From Cristatella mucedo (Eukaryota > Bryozoa > Phylactolaemata > Cristatellidae): a DNA stretch of 64,000 nt. This document shows, piece after piece, positions 48,306 through 61,775 of this stretch (the first letter of the stretch is position 1; each line of letters opens with the position of its first letter). Position numbers and translations under genes: made by a program. The stretch is taken from positions 926,501 through 990,500 of the forward strand of contig WPIO01000005.1 of NCBI GenBank assembly GCA_009760855.2, given 5' to 3'. The notes under the pieces were generated by a model. That model was not told where the DNA came from. It saw only the letters and a program-made list of their open reading frames with translations, and ran no database searches.

Positions 48306-50430
48306 TTTATATTTACCGGCGATAGGACCAGTAGAGTACCAATGAGCGAGCCTAGTACCGCTCCCAAATTGGACAACTTCACGATCTAACGACTGTTTCA
48401 TCTAGCATTGCTCCAATGACGTCTGCCAGTAATCTAGGCATGCTATTCAATAGCAACTTGTGATTGGATCTACGCATTGTATCCCCAGTCAAGTTGCCCT
48501 ATAAACTGGGCGATACTGCCAAAATTAGGCCCCCCCCCCCGCTAAGACAAGAGTAGTACAGCCAAACTAGTTCCCAGCAAAGAAGAAGCGGCAGCGAGCA
48601 AAGCCACCGACAGCCTACATCGCTCTGTCTACAGTCTATGATAGTGATCGTTCTGACAGTGCTGTTACAAATCTCTTCGGTGCTTTGAGGAGGTATTGCA
48701 TCTCATTGGGTCCGCTATACAACGCTACAGCTTTTTACTCCGGTGGAAATCGCCTAAGGAGAACAGCGGACCCAATAACAGACACTTTTCTCCCGAGCTA
48801 GGGTAGGTCGTTTTGGTCATCGCGGCATCAGAGTGGCTTCCTGCGATTCATAGTACACTGCCTGTCTTGTTGTCGATTCGACCTTCTGGTGTGCCACTGC
48901 TCAAATACTTGGGTATACTTAACATATACCTTAGATGAACTACTTCAGAAGTAAAGCAAGCGGCAATGGGCGGTCGCTTCCGGCAATTGGCGGTAGCTTC
49001 GGGCAGGTCAGCACAGCTATGGATGCGAGTAGTTAAGCGACTGAACGTGTACCCTATATCTCCCATGCTTCGCTTGCGTTAGCTTGCAGCGTCGTTCTGT
49101 GGACGGGATGCAGCCCTTCCGATCGATTAGCTGACAGGACCATCGGTTTCGCTGTCTGTAGTGTGCACCAGTGAGCGTTAGCAAATCCTTACCATAGGTC
49201 TTCGGAGGCACTCGATTTACCGTACGATCGGAAATTACTGCTGCTTGCTAATCATTGCCCATTAATCACAATTATTCATCCCGCAACGATATTCCTCCGA
49301 TTGCAGTCACTCGCAAGTGCCTTTGGGCCGTAGACGGGGTCTTTTTAATGCACGCGACTTCCGAGTACAGACGGTCCGAAGTTCTGGGTAACACCGATAC
49401 CGAGTCACGTTTACCGCCAAACCATGATGAAAACCCCGGTTCGAAATTACATCGTTCGACGTCGACCGGTGCACTTTCTTTCCTGAGAAAAAATTGCTGC
49501 CCCTGGAACGTTCCGACAGTGGGCATGACATAATGCAGCGAGCGATGAGAATTTGGCCGCTCAGTAATCCGTTTTAGCTTATGAGACAGGCGAGCTAGTT
49601 TTCTCAAATTTTACCACTTTCTGCAAACACTTGGGTGGCTGGAGCCTCAGACAATAGCATATTAATTGTTTCGAGAAAGACAATTTGGCACACCACGAGC
49701 AGTCTCGAAAGAACGGTCGGGCACGAGAGTCTGTGTCTAGACGGGTCTGCCAAACTGGCAGGACTCAGAATGTCCGCTAGCCGTTTCCGTATTGCTCGCT
49801 GCAGTATCGAAACTAATGGAAGCCTCTCAAGCTATAAGCGAAGATCAGGCAGGCACACCCTGAAGCTGTCAAAGCAGCCTCAAGAAATCCATCGCATGCG
49901 TTTCGGCCAGTGTTTGAACTTTGGCTCAACAGCCAGTGCAGTAAGAGCTCGAACTTCATTCCGTCAGCGTCTGACTCATCGAACGCCAAGTAGACTTCAA
50001 CAACCAAGTGCCTGTGAGTGTGAGCTGCCGTGAGCTGTGCTTGCGAGCTGCCGCCCACGATTCGGCGGCGCCGGCTGAAATGTTACAGATATGGCTTTCG
50101 GGCGATGTCTGGGCGATGCTGGACGGTCGGTCTGCTTAGCGAATGTGCTCACACCGAACAAAGCTCGGATAAAGATCTTTGCAGGGCTGGGCTGTTGCAA
50201 GCAGTCGGCGCCCATTCAAAGCAAAGTATCTCGGGAGCGATCACTGGAGCAGATTGTCTTTCAGCAATCCAAAAAGGAACCTGTGATTAGTGAGCAGCCG
50301 CAGTGCCAGTCGGCTTCGGATCTCTCAACGGCAGAGCCTAGCGCTCATTGCCTTTCGCTCTTTGCCCAACATTTCCATCCTCAAAGTGATAGGCATGAAC
50401 GCTCATCGACTCACGTCATGCTACATCATG
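48306..50430. other. non-coding stretch
   Basis: No domain or repeat is recognised; there is a C10 run at 48531-48540. Confidence 0.4.
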
Positions 50431-50434
50431 TAAT

Positions 50435-50790
50435 GTGTCTGTCTGTAACTCCACAAAGACTATGTGGGTGTTACGCATGAGTTTTCTAAAGCTCACTCAA
50501 AGTCCGGGCGGCTTTCAGTAGGCATTAGGTTGACAAAAGACTTCATCTCGCGAAACTAAGAGAAGCTGAGAAGCATAGCTGAGTCGGGAGAGCAGTTGGG
50601 TAGGGAGTAGAATGTGAGTATCAGCTCAGGACGGATGGAAAAGATGTGCAGGAAGTCGGCAGCAGAAGAGTAGTTGTCACTGCATAAGAATTGTGGAAGT
50701 GAGTTCTACAGTCTAAGAACTACAGAGCAGCGCTAATTGATTGTCAACACAGGACCTGAGGGCACGACGAGGCTGAAAGTGCCGTTCTAC
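50435..50790 (-). mobile_element. LINE-B 3' fragment
   Basis: It is collinear with 44290-44680 (CTGTAACTCCACAAAGACTA, GTGGGTGTTACGCATGAG, GAAGCATAGCTGAGTC, GAATTGTGGAAGTGAGTTC words) with an internal deletion. Confidence 0.85.
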
Positions 50791-52404
50791 TTAAACCTGT
50801 AACTCTCCTTAACGGAGGTGCTGGCCACTGCCCGACTGTTGCTGCTATCCTTGTATCTCGTGTCATATATCCAGAGCATGGGGGTCGCTCTCAAAACCAT
50901 ACGCTCCAAGTAGAAGCTCTCACTACAGCGAGCTGTAATTCCTAGCCGCGAAGCACCACATCATGGACATACAATGTCGAACCCACATAATAAATTGCAT
51001 TCACTCCGATGCTATGTGGTCTTCAAGGAGCCGAACAAGGTTTTTGTTAACCACTCAACTTTCAAAACAAGGTGGTATGACCTTACAGACAGTATTTGAG
51101 GCGATGATAGATTGTCAGACCCTGTGGCGACGGCTTTCTTGAGACACATTCAGAAGGGTATCTCCCCGGTGACATATCGGCGTTGCGGTCTACTAGCTCG
51201 TGGAAAGTGTGTGCCCACTGACAAATCTTACCAACGGCGACACAATGAGTTTTGATAAAGACGAGTCATTGCACTAGCCCGATTATGTGAAGAATTTCCC
51301 AATTTGTAATTCTCGTATATATTCCAGTGTGCAGATCCCGAAGGCACGATTTTCAGGACGGACTAAGCCCAAGCTCCCATCTTCAGGACTTCTATGTCGG
51401 CAGATACGAAATATGAACAATCTGTGGACATGATAGCTCTACGATACATTTGGTAATTTCACGGCTTGACTAGTGCAGCAGATTGCAAAAGTCCACTTGG
51501 CGACAGAAGGTGTGCTTAGATGACCAGATCAGCCTAATGGCAAGGTCGGCATAGTCCGACAGTTTGTCGAAAGCAGAACCACAACTTAATAAATACTTTC
51601 AGAAGAAGAAAGAACAAAAAGGGGAAACAAAATTGTAAATTAACTCCATGTTTGCTTTTCGTAATTCGTGACAACTCAACTAAATAACCCGACTGATAAA
51701 TATCAAGGCATTTAAAATATCGTAAGTACCTCACACTATTTAAGCTAAATTGTAATCCTAAGTAGCCTGGTATTTCGTACTATGCTTTTACCATTCCCAT
51801 ATCTTTAATAAGCGACTCCATCTACTGGCATAGCAGAGGAGCACTTGCAGGACAATTTTGACATAGCTACAAGCCTTGGCATGAGTATGCAGAGCAAGTA
51901 ATGGTAAGAACCTTGAAAATTTCTGCATGGAGGCCATCACTGTAATCGTACCTTTCGCGATGCCTGACAGACTACTTGTAAGCAGAGTTTAACTCGTTAC
52001 TCAACTCATGCCAGACAGTCAGGTGCCCGGGCAATATCTCCTAGATGCGCTAGGTAGAACATGCGGTCATTGATGTACAAAGCCGAAGTACCCACGCAGA
52101 ATCTTTTGGAAGCAGTTAGTCGATTTCACGACCATCTGCATCAGCCAGCAATCGACATACTTAATGTCATCAGTTTTTTAAACAAACCTCAGTTCTACTG
52201 TGGGAACTTTTGAAGGACTATTATTTGTCAGACGACGGGCTGTTTAGGGGTTTGCCGAATGCTGGCACACCTAACTAGCTAACCTGTGGGCTTTTTTCAA
52301 AGCATAACAGAAGATAATTAAGTGCAAAGGGGCACAACAGCCAGAAGACGATCAACTCCAGCATGCACCGTGTATCATAAAAAATAATACTAAACCAATC
52401 TGAT
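50791..52404. other. 3' flank of the MDC1-like gene
   Basis: Located downstream of the stop codon on the minus strand. No clear AATAAA is found in the first 300 bases and no repeat is recognised. Confidence 0.4.
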
Positions 52405-52619
52405 TTAGCGTGAAAGAGAATAAGCGTTGACATCGACTCTCTGCTGTAAAACTCCGGTCAGCAGGAACTCAGTAGTAACCACGGCAACACCAGAGGTGGC
52501 GGCAGCAGCTTTGCATAAAGCTAAGTCTTCAGTGCACGATACTAGGATAGTAGGCGATGCTCCACTTCCATGCTTTGGCAGTCCCTTTATATATGTACCC
52601 CCTGCTAGGGTCACTATGT
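52405..52619 (-). CDS. terminal exon: second BRCT repeat and stop
   Basis: It starts after TTTCGTTGCAG (phase 1) and ends at TAA (52407-52405). The translation is DIVTLAGGTYIKGLPK, then TILVSCTEDLALCKAAAATS, VAVVTTEFLLTGVLQQRVDV and NAYSLSR. A-G-G-T, S-C-x-E-D-x-x-x-C and the E-F-L-L-T-G-V-L end are typical of the last BRCT of MDC1/PTIP. Confidence 0.92.
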
Positions 52620-55600
52620 CTGCAACGAAAGAAGACCAGCACAACACAACGTAAGTACGCAGAGCAAGCTTGTATGAATACGCATTAACGCAGGATTCTT
52701 GAATTTAAAATGAACGATTTCGGATTGCCTTAATCCCTACAAAAAAGATGTGGAAAAGTGACATAGCTAAATGCAAAGCAATCAACGTGACACAGCGACA
52801 GACTGCTCTTTACTGTATGAAGCATAGCACGGCCAGCTGGCAGGAACACTTCCACGGACATATGCTGACAATGGAGATGAAACAGATATCACCAGAAGTG
52901 ACGTCGTATGACCGATTTACGACTACCTCCATAAGGCTGAGTATAAGCAGATAACGAACCTATTTTCTTTTAGTTCTGTGAAACTCAAACAGTTTATTCG
53001 TTGGACACCCAAAGTCATAAAGCACTGCCCTTTGCGATGGCAACAAATGAGAAATGACTAATGCTTACTGTCAGCGCCAATATATTTCATAAGTAAATGC
53101 TTATAAAAGCGATCGATGCTGAAGTGGAAGTTGAACTTCAAGCATTTACTGAGAGGCTAATCTGGCTTGTTGCCAAGAGCCTGCTCATTTAACCTACAGT
53201 GACAGCCGATTAATACAACTGGGAACCATTCGGCATAGTGGCAAGATAATGAGTTAACCTTGACTCGGCTGCTAGGGTTAACAACGACGGGCCGACCCTA
53301 TTTAGCAGCCCCTGAGGCGGTTCCCAAAGGTAAATACTCAGGCACAATAGCGGGCAAGGTCTAAAAAGGCCGTAGCACTCTTCCCAAGAGCTCAACTCGT
53401 AAGTTGGAAACAATGACCGCGGCAGCCCGTGCGACCAGCATGCTTCATCGGACCCCATCCCCAGACGAAGCAACGAAGAAGCAACGAAAGCAAGCAACGC
53501 AAGCAAGCACACACCTCGGCAGCCCCTCCAAGCCTACTAGCCCTGCGCTCCATGCCTAGAAGCATCTTACTAGCCGGGCTGAAAGGCTTGAGGCCGGAGC
53601 ACTAAACAGGCTGGTGGTGAGCTGCCTCCGGTCGGTGGGGTGGGTGGGGCAGGGGTGTTGCAATATGGTGCACGCTGAACGTGTAGCCGGATGAATGAAG
53701 AGCTAACACTCCGAGATTATGTTCAATCGCTTGGGAGAAATGACTGCGCCGTCTTCTGTCGAGGTGTCCTGGTAACCCCACAAGAGCTCCGAGAAGTAGA
53801 GTCGTGCCTGAATTCACTTGAGTCGACAGATCCATTTGACCCTCCCGGCTATAGGCCAGAGTGCAGCAGCCCCAGAGGATCGAGTTATCTCCTCCCACAT
53901 GCCTGCAGCCTCGCAAGCAGACCCTTTTGAGATGAGCCGCTTCCAACTATTTTCTGTCTTAGCTCAGGGGGCGAGGCACTCGCACTCAACGTCCCAGGTC
54001 GTGCGTTCGAGAGTCCGGCGATTCAGGCAATTCTTCATTGCCCAGAGCAAGCATGGAGTGATAGCCGGGGATGATGCTATATTACTGAGGCTGGAGAATC
54101 AGCTGGGAGCAAAATCTTTGTGCGAAATCTTGCTCTGCTTGGCAAATGACGACGAGCTCCGAGAGGAACGTCTCGGCCGAGATTTTAAATGGCCTACGAG
54201 AGGAGCAATCGCTGGCAGCACAGCTTAAGCATCCGATGTACTTCGGCCGCACCACTCTCCCTTGGTCACTCTCGCGATGGCAAGGCGCGTGTAGGCCGGC
54301 CAACGAGTTGCAGAGCAAGGAGAACTAGAATAGCATAATAACCGAATAACAGAATAATCAAAAAGCAAAGCGACTACAGCAAACACTTTCGCTACGCAAC
54401 TGTGCACCCCAAGTCGCGACAAAGGGGAATGGTGAAATGCTTTTGCATTGCCCCCACCCCAGTGTACCCTTCCCCGTGCACGATTGACAGTGTTACTAAC
54501 CAGGGGGAGGAAGAAGGGGGTCCAACTAACCTCAGAGGTCGCGAGTCTTGTGTGTGCTTTTGCATGCTTGGCTTAGCATGATAACTGTGTGCTTTCAGAT
54601 GCTCGCCAAAGAATTAAACCCCTGTTTTCATTAACAATTGGCTATTGCTTCTTTTCCAGGAGATAGAGATTAACTACTCTTAGGGCACTATACAAAAATA
54701 CTTCATATAATTACTATCTGTTTCGGGAGGATGCTGCTCTGCATAGGTCCCGAATAGCAGCCGTGAAATTCTGATTTGTACGCTGAGTCAGAAAGTTGAA
54801 CTTAACATGGCATCCGAAGCTCAAAAAAGGTGAACAAGGCAATTATTACATGCTAGAAACCAAGATTAGACAACATTAATTATAAATATCTAGCCAAGCA
54901 GGATATCAAAAAGAAATCACGACAAAAGCATTACGAGAAATCGGCCAACAGTCAGTAATAATACTGCATTTGATATAGCACCCTTGGACAACTCAATCTC
55001 TTTCTAGGCGCTTTACATTTGCAGCAAAGGAAGCACGATCGAATGGTTAGTGGTAGCATGCTCAATAAACAACCAGAATAACATGATTAGGGATTATATG
55101 CATGGTTCAGCATGCAAGTATGGTTAGTGGCAGCATACACAGTGTCAGCATGCACAAGCACATAAACGACGAATCACAGGGTCCCACTGAATGCTGTGAT
55201 AAATAGATGTGTTTTTAGTTTCTTTTTAAATGTGAACAAGCCAGGAGATGTCGTGAGGCAAGTCGGGAGTGAGTTCCAGGCTTGGGAAGCATACAAACTA
55301 AAGGCACGGTCTCCAAAGGATTTGAGGTTTGTACGAGGTACAGGTAAACAATTCGATTCCGAAAAGCAGGTGGTATGATGCTTAGCCTGGTGGGGGAGTA
55401 GATCCGATAGGCAGGCTGGAGCCAAAGAATGAAGGGACCTAAAAGTGAGCGACAAAACCTTAAAGTCGACGTGTTGCTTGACTGGGAGCCAGTGCAGGTC
55501 GGCGAGTAGAGGCGAGAAAAGTGCTCCCGTGTCAATCGGTGCGGGCAGATCATCACGACTTGGCAATCGCAGTAGGGTAGCACAGGCACCACAGCCACTT

Positions 55601-58600
55601 GGCTGGCTACCAAACCAGTTGCTGGTCTTGGGCTCTGCTCAGCATCAACCGACGACGTGGCAGCTCCTGGTGCAGCGAGCAGAGGCTGCTAGGCAAACAA
55701 TTGAAGTTAAAGCCACTGCTCGAATGTTCGCACTACAGCAGTAGCTGCGAGAATGGAGCAATAGCGCTGTTTGCACTGGGCACGAAGACTATTGGAACTC
55801 TGACACCTGTTTGCACTGCTCGCCAGCGTAGCCCCAGGTCAAACCAGAATGACCGCAAGTAATATGGCCCGTGCATGCATCGCTCACTGACCGAGCTCAG
55901 ACCCACATACACGCACCCTTGATTTGCTCCGGCGGCGGCTTCACCGACTTGGTGGCATACACCTTGTAGTCCTTGAGTAGGGGAGCAGACCGGGCGCGTT
56001 CCAGCGACTCGGGCAACGAAAATCCATACACGTTCTCCTTGGCTTTGTCCCTGAGCAGAAACTGGGTTGCATCTGCAAAGCAAAAGCAAGCCGATCGCTG
56101 CCAAACAGTCCTGTCCACGACCAGCACTCACCGGCAAGCCTGGGGACCATTCTGCAGTGACACAGCCACGGTCAGCAATCTCGAAGATGCCTCAACAGAG
56201 ACTCAGCAAACAGAGGCGTGCAGAGCGCCGGCCAGACAGACGCAGACGCTTTGCAGCACTGATGCAAAGCAACGAAATACCACCTAGTCTCCCTTCTACC
56301 ATTCCTATCAAAGACACTGGAACGGGTCATGGTGGACCAGCTGAACTCATATCTTGAAACTTCAAACCTTGCTAGTAAGTTCCAGTCTGGTTTTAGAGCT
56401 AATCACTCCACAGAGTCAGCATTGCTTAGGGTGTACAACGACCTACATAGGAATGCAGACATAGGTAGAGTGTCTCTACTTGTTTTGCCCGATCTTTCGG
56501 CAGCTTTTGATACTATCGATCACAAAGTTCTTCTAGAGCGCCTCTCATCTCGCCTGGGCATCACTGGCACTGCTCTGCAATGATTAATGTCCTATCTCAG
56601 TGGGAGACTCCAGCGTATTCCATCTTGCTGATGTGATTGCCAAGCACCACCTGGGCTTTCACTTCAATATGGATGACACTCTATACTGATGTACCTTTGC
56701 TTTGATCCCACCCAGCCTTCGAACACCTCGAATTCTCTCATCTCACTTGCTGCATGTATTGATGACAACCCCACTTGGATGGCAGCAAATTTTCTAAAAC
56801 TAAACGATGATAAAACTAACTTACTAGTTATGGGCAAACCCAGTGCGATTCAGAAATTGAAAGGCTGACGCTCAAAATTGGCTCTGCCAGCATATCTTCA
56901 GTAGAATCAGCTCAAAATCCAAGTGACCTCTCGTTAGACGACCACATCAGCTCCACAGTCAAGTCTGCATACTTTCAGCTACATAACATTGCTAAAATTC
57001 GGGCTTGTTTAGATAAGGATACCACGTCTAAGTTGGTCCATGCATTTGTGACATCCCGTCTTGATTTCTGTAACTTGCTGCTTGCTGGCCTACCGGCATG
57101 TGCAATCAGGCGAATACAGATGGTGCAAAACTCCGCAGCTAGGCTTGTTTGTCGTGAGCGTCGCAGTTGCCACATCACACCAATTCTCGCCAGCCTGCAC
57201 TGGCTACCAGTCAAGCAACAGATCGACTTTAGGCTCTTGTCGCTCACTTTTAGGTCACTTCATTCTTTGGCTCCAGCCTATCTCTCAGATCTACTCCACC
57301 ACCAGGCCAAGCATCGCACCTCCCGCTTTTCGGAATCCAACAGTCTACAAATACCTCGTACAAACCTCAAACCCTTTGGAGACCGTGCATTTAGTTTTAT
57401 GCTCCCACAGCCTAGAACTCACTCCCGACTTGCGTCAGAACATCCCCTGAATTGACCACATTTAAAAAGAACTTAAAAACACACCTATTTAGGACAGCAT
57501 TTAGTGGGTCCCTGCGATTCGTCCTTCACGTGCTTATGCATGCTGACACTGTGCATGCTGCCACTAACCACATTTGCATGGTGACTCTGTGCATGTCACC
57601 CCTAACCATGTTATTCCTGTTTATCAGGCATGATATTACTCACGATTCAATCGCGCTTCCCTTTGCAGCAAATGTAAAGCGCCTAGAAAGAGATCGAGTT
57701 CTCTGAGGGCGGTTTATCAAGTGCATTATTATTATTATTATTACTATTATTAAACAAAAAAGCCACGTCGACATCTCCGACAGGATAGTACCTAAAAATG
57801 ACGATGCCTTGTTTGACTCAGCCAGCCACTGAGGCGTGACGATAGGGATTCCGCGTGTCACACAGCACAAGAACTTGAGAGTGCGACGGACTTCGTCTGT
57901 CACCAGGTGTGTACACTGCGAAACACTGTCGACAAGGCTTCCGCCCAGACGCTTGATAATCTGGACGAAAGAGCAGTCATTTTGGTGCACATGGTACCGC
58001 CATGTTATGCCATTTACGAATAACGACAGCAGCAGTAGCACCTGGCCGAGCAAGGGTCTATGTGTACCACCTCTTGATAATCGCAGTCCGAGATCCCAGT
58101 GAACATGATCTTGGGCTTAGAGATCCTCAAGGTCAGTGCCGATTGTGCAGACAGAGGTGACTCAGCAGACAGCGCCTACAAATAACCAGAACCCTACAGA
58201 ACCACACCACAGAAAAATGAACAGGTTTCAAGTATACGTATAATCTTTGATAAAGCCTGAACACGAGCATAGATAGACAAAGGCACGTCAGTCTAAATGG
58301 AGGAGTACATGAACCAAAGGAACAATCCTACCTCTGATATAGATTGTTAGAAATTATGATTCACAGCTGAATGCATTTCTTTTTGTTTCACCAAGCAAGC
58401 CATCAAAATTTCAAAATGCCTGTGCAGCAAGTGCCAGTTCTTCCCAATTGACTTCTTTCCAATTGTTTTCGAGAAAATAATTTAGCCGGAACTATGAAAG
58501 AAGTGTGACGTACTTTCATGTCCCTTTATTCTCTGCCTCTGGCCTATGTGGAGTGCCTGGGGAGAGATCGAGTTCTCTGAGGGCAAATTATCACATGCAT

Positions 58601-61600
58601 TATTATTTTTATTATTGTCAATTATAAATGCTTCCTCATCCGATTCCGTACCATGCCACAAGCTATTCTGGTTGTTTGGTAGTGCATGAAAATGCACAAA
58701 GTGCACAAATTGTTTGGTAGTGCATGAAAACCCTCTCTAATCTTGTAAAGCCTTCAGTTTGCATGCTCCCAAAGCCTTGAGCTCACTAACGACCGACATC
58801 ACGACACCTCCTAACTTGATATCTAAAAAAAAAAAGCTCAAAAACAGCTGGTCCTCGCAGCATTTGCTAAATTGGTACGAATTTTCCTTTCTGTGCTTAT
58901 GCATGCTGAACAGTGCGCATGTTATCACTAACATTGACATGCTTCTTTTCCAACATATGTAACGGGCATAGGCAGAGATTCGGTTACCCTTAGGACACTA
59001 TACAAATGTCTTGTTGTTATTAATAACTGGTTTAAATGCAAATGCCGGGTTTCGATGCATAAGCTTGGCCAAACTAAAAAAAAAAACAGGCAAACTGTTC
59101 GAGTTACTGTATGACCTGAGCAGACACCAGCCTGTTAGTAATAACCGGTATAAAAAGCATGTTTTATTGCAGCCTGTGACAACTTAATTACTTTCTAGGC
59201 ACTTCAGATGCTTACATGCTGGAGCGCAAACGTGTCAACACGTATAGCAAGCTGGGAGGAAAGAATGAAGATGCAAGGAAACAACACGACTCGACAGTCT
59301 AAACCGTGATCATGATTCATCTTGAAAGCTTTGTTTAGAAGACTGCTTCCACCGCTAGTCATCACGTCTGATTCCTATCTAGATTGGGAGCTACCTTCCA
59401 CAGTGGCTTGCAAAGAATTCAACTAGCTCCCTAGTTCTGTCTCGGCTTGATTATTGTAATTCCCTTTTGGCTGGGCAACCGAAAAAAAAAACACGAATAG
59501 TAATGCAGCTACAATTAATATGACTTCAAGGCTAGTTTAAAAATCCCAGAGGTTTTACCATGTGTCTCCTTTTCGGAAAGAGCTTGGGTGGCTGCAGGTT
59601 GGTCAACGGATGCAGGGTAAAGTTCTTGCGCTGACCCACAAGGCCCGCCACGGCATGGCTCCTTCATACCTAGCTGAACTGCTACACCAGCTTCAGCCTC
59701 ATCGTACACTCAGCTCTTGTATGGACAATAAATTAGCTGTGCCATTCCTATGCTTAAAGACCATTGGCGACATAAGCTTTTGCTCTGCAGGTCCTAGACA
59801 GTAGAACTTGCTTTCACAATTCTTATGCAACGACAACTACTCTCCTGCTGCCGACTACAGCACATCCTATCCAGTCGTCCTGAGCTGCTACTTCCATGCT
59901 ACTCACTACCTTAACTGCTCTTCTGATTCTGCTACGCTTCCCACTTTCTCTTTGTTTCGAGAGACGAAGTCTGTTGGCTAACGAATGCGTACCAAAAAGC
60001 CGCCTGGTCTGTGAGTGTGATATAAAAAAACTCTCCTACGTAACACCTACATAGTCTTTGTGGCTTTGTGGAGTTACAAATAGAGATATATTACAAGACA
60101 GTAGTACCACATCATTACTTGCCCTAAGCATAAGAGGCCAATAGCTCTCAACTTCCAGTGTATGGACTGACAACATAGCTTCCCTGAGAGAAGAAGAAAA
60201 GTGCTGCTTTTTAGTAAAAGAAGGTTCTAGCAGGTAAGCTCAGTCAGCATGCCTCTTGACTCAGCATGTTCACTTGGACTGCCGTCTCAAAAAGCGACAC
60301 GCATGCTCTTTGTTTGCCGTTCGTAAGCAAACATAGTGCTCAAGATTTCGCTATATGCTTAGCGACCCCCTTTGATCTTGGCACGATCCAAGAGATGTGC
60401 AAGGCATCTAAAACGATGCACCACCATCCTGCCTCCTCCTACCATCGGATGCACGTACTGCTCAATGTTCATCGTGCGCACCACGCTTGTGTGTGTACAT
60501 GTATCTGAACACATATCTCTGTCCATAACTCAAAAAATCCATGAAGACCAAGTGGCTATTACACTGGGTATTTTTCCTACTGTTACACGTGCACAACTAA
60601 ACCACATGCACAACTAAACCACATGCACAACTAAACCACATGCACAATTAAAGCCTAAGCATCTTTTGGTGCTCATTCAATAGCCAACAGTCTTGAGAAA
60701 GAGTCTTGCACAAATAGACCCAAATTGTCTGTCCCGCTCACAGGTAGGTTAGAATCAAACTAGCTGCCCAGCCATGAATATTATGAATTGGCCACGACTA
60801 ATTTGAGAGGGTCTAGGAAGACGTTCCGGAAGCAGAGCTCTTTGTTATGGTCTAAGGTGCTGCTTGACAGTGGGTCAGGTAGGCTCTGATTTTCTTATGC
60901 ACCCGTCACACTGACTGCCTACGGTGAGAGATCAAAGGAAGGAGCACTGAGGGGTACTGCTGCACTCGTCACAAAGGTCGCCACTGAGTGTCAGCACCAC
61001 ACAATGACGACTGGTGTAAAAAAGTTTTTCAAGTTAAAGGTTAGCTGATTCAGCAGCCTCACTTATATAGTGGGAGAAGAGCCTTAACGGCTATCACCAC
61101 CGCTTGCAGTGGGCAACAAAGGATCGCCCACTGCCGGGCTCGAACGCACAACTTGAGTCATCCAGTACATCAAGCAGTAGACGACCGAATACTCATGGAC
61201 CGGAGTGGGTGGGTCCAAAGCAGTATATATAGGGGTCAGTCAAACAGGCCTCTTCCTCAGAGGGAACACGCGTGCTGGCAGGGAACACGTGCAGCCAAAG
61301 CATTCACGGTTTCCAAGAGAGTTGCGTAGTGTCTACCGCGTAGTCCTGACCTCAGCAGCAGCAGCAGCTTGTTTGGCATGACTCTTGTTTAGGCGGCGAG
61401 AGAGCTTCTCTTTCTCCTCCTCCCCATTTTCTGGCGTCGAAGGCGGACCCGCTTTTGAAGCCGGAACTGGCACACTTCCGGCTGTGGGTGTAGCAGCGGA
61501 CTCTACTTTGACGGCAGACGGCAAGGAGCTCCTCTCAGGCTCCTCGGCTTCAATAATAATAATAACAATAATAATAATGCACTTGATAATGTGCCCTCAG

Positions 61601-61678
61601 AGAACTCAATCTCTCTCCAGGCGCTTTACATTTGCTGCAAAGGGAAATGCAATTCAATGGTGAGTAATATCATGCTTG

Positions 61679-61734
<56 letters not shown>

Positions 61735-61735
61735 G

Positions 61736-61775
<40 letters not shown>

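Larger units (their letters stand above)
58176..61350. other. 3.2-kb intron of the MDC1-like gene
   Basis: It holds LINE tails (58500-58615, 58735-59030), a LINE-B copy (59370-60095), a 17-bp tandem repeat (60585-60650) and SINE-B (61035-61168). 60096-60580 and 60650-61030 show nothing recognised. Confidence 0.6.
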
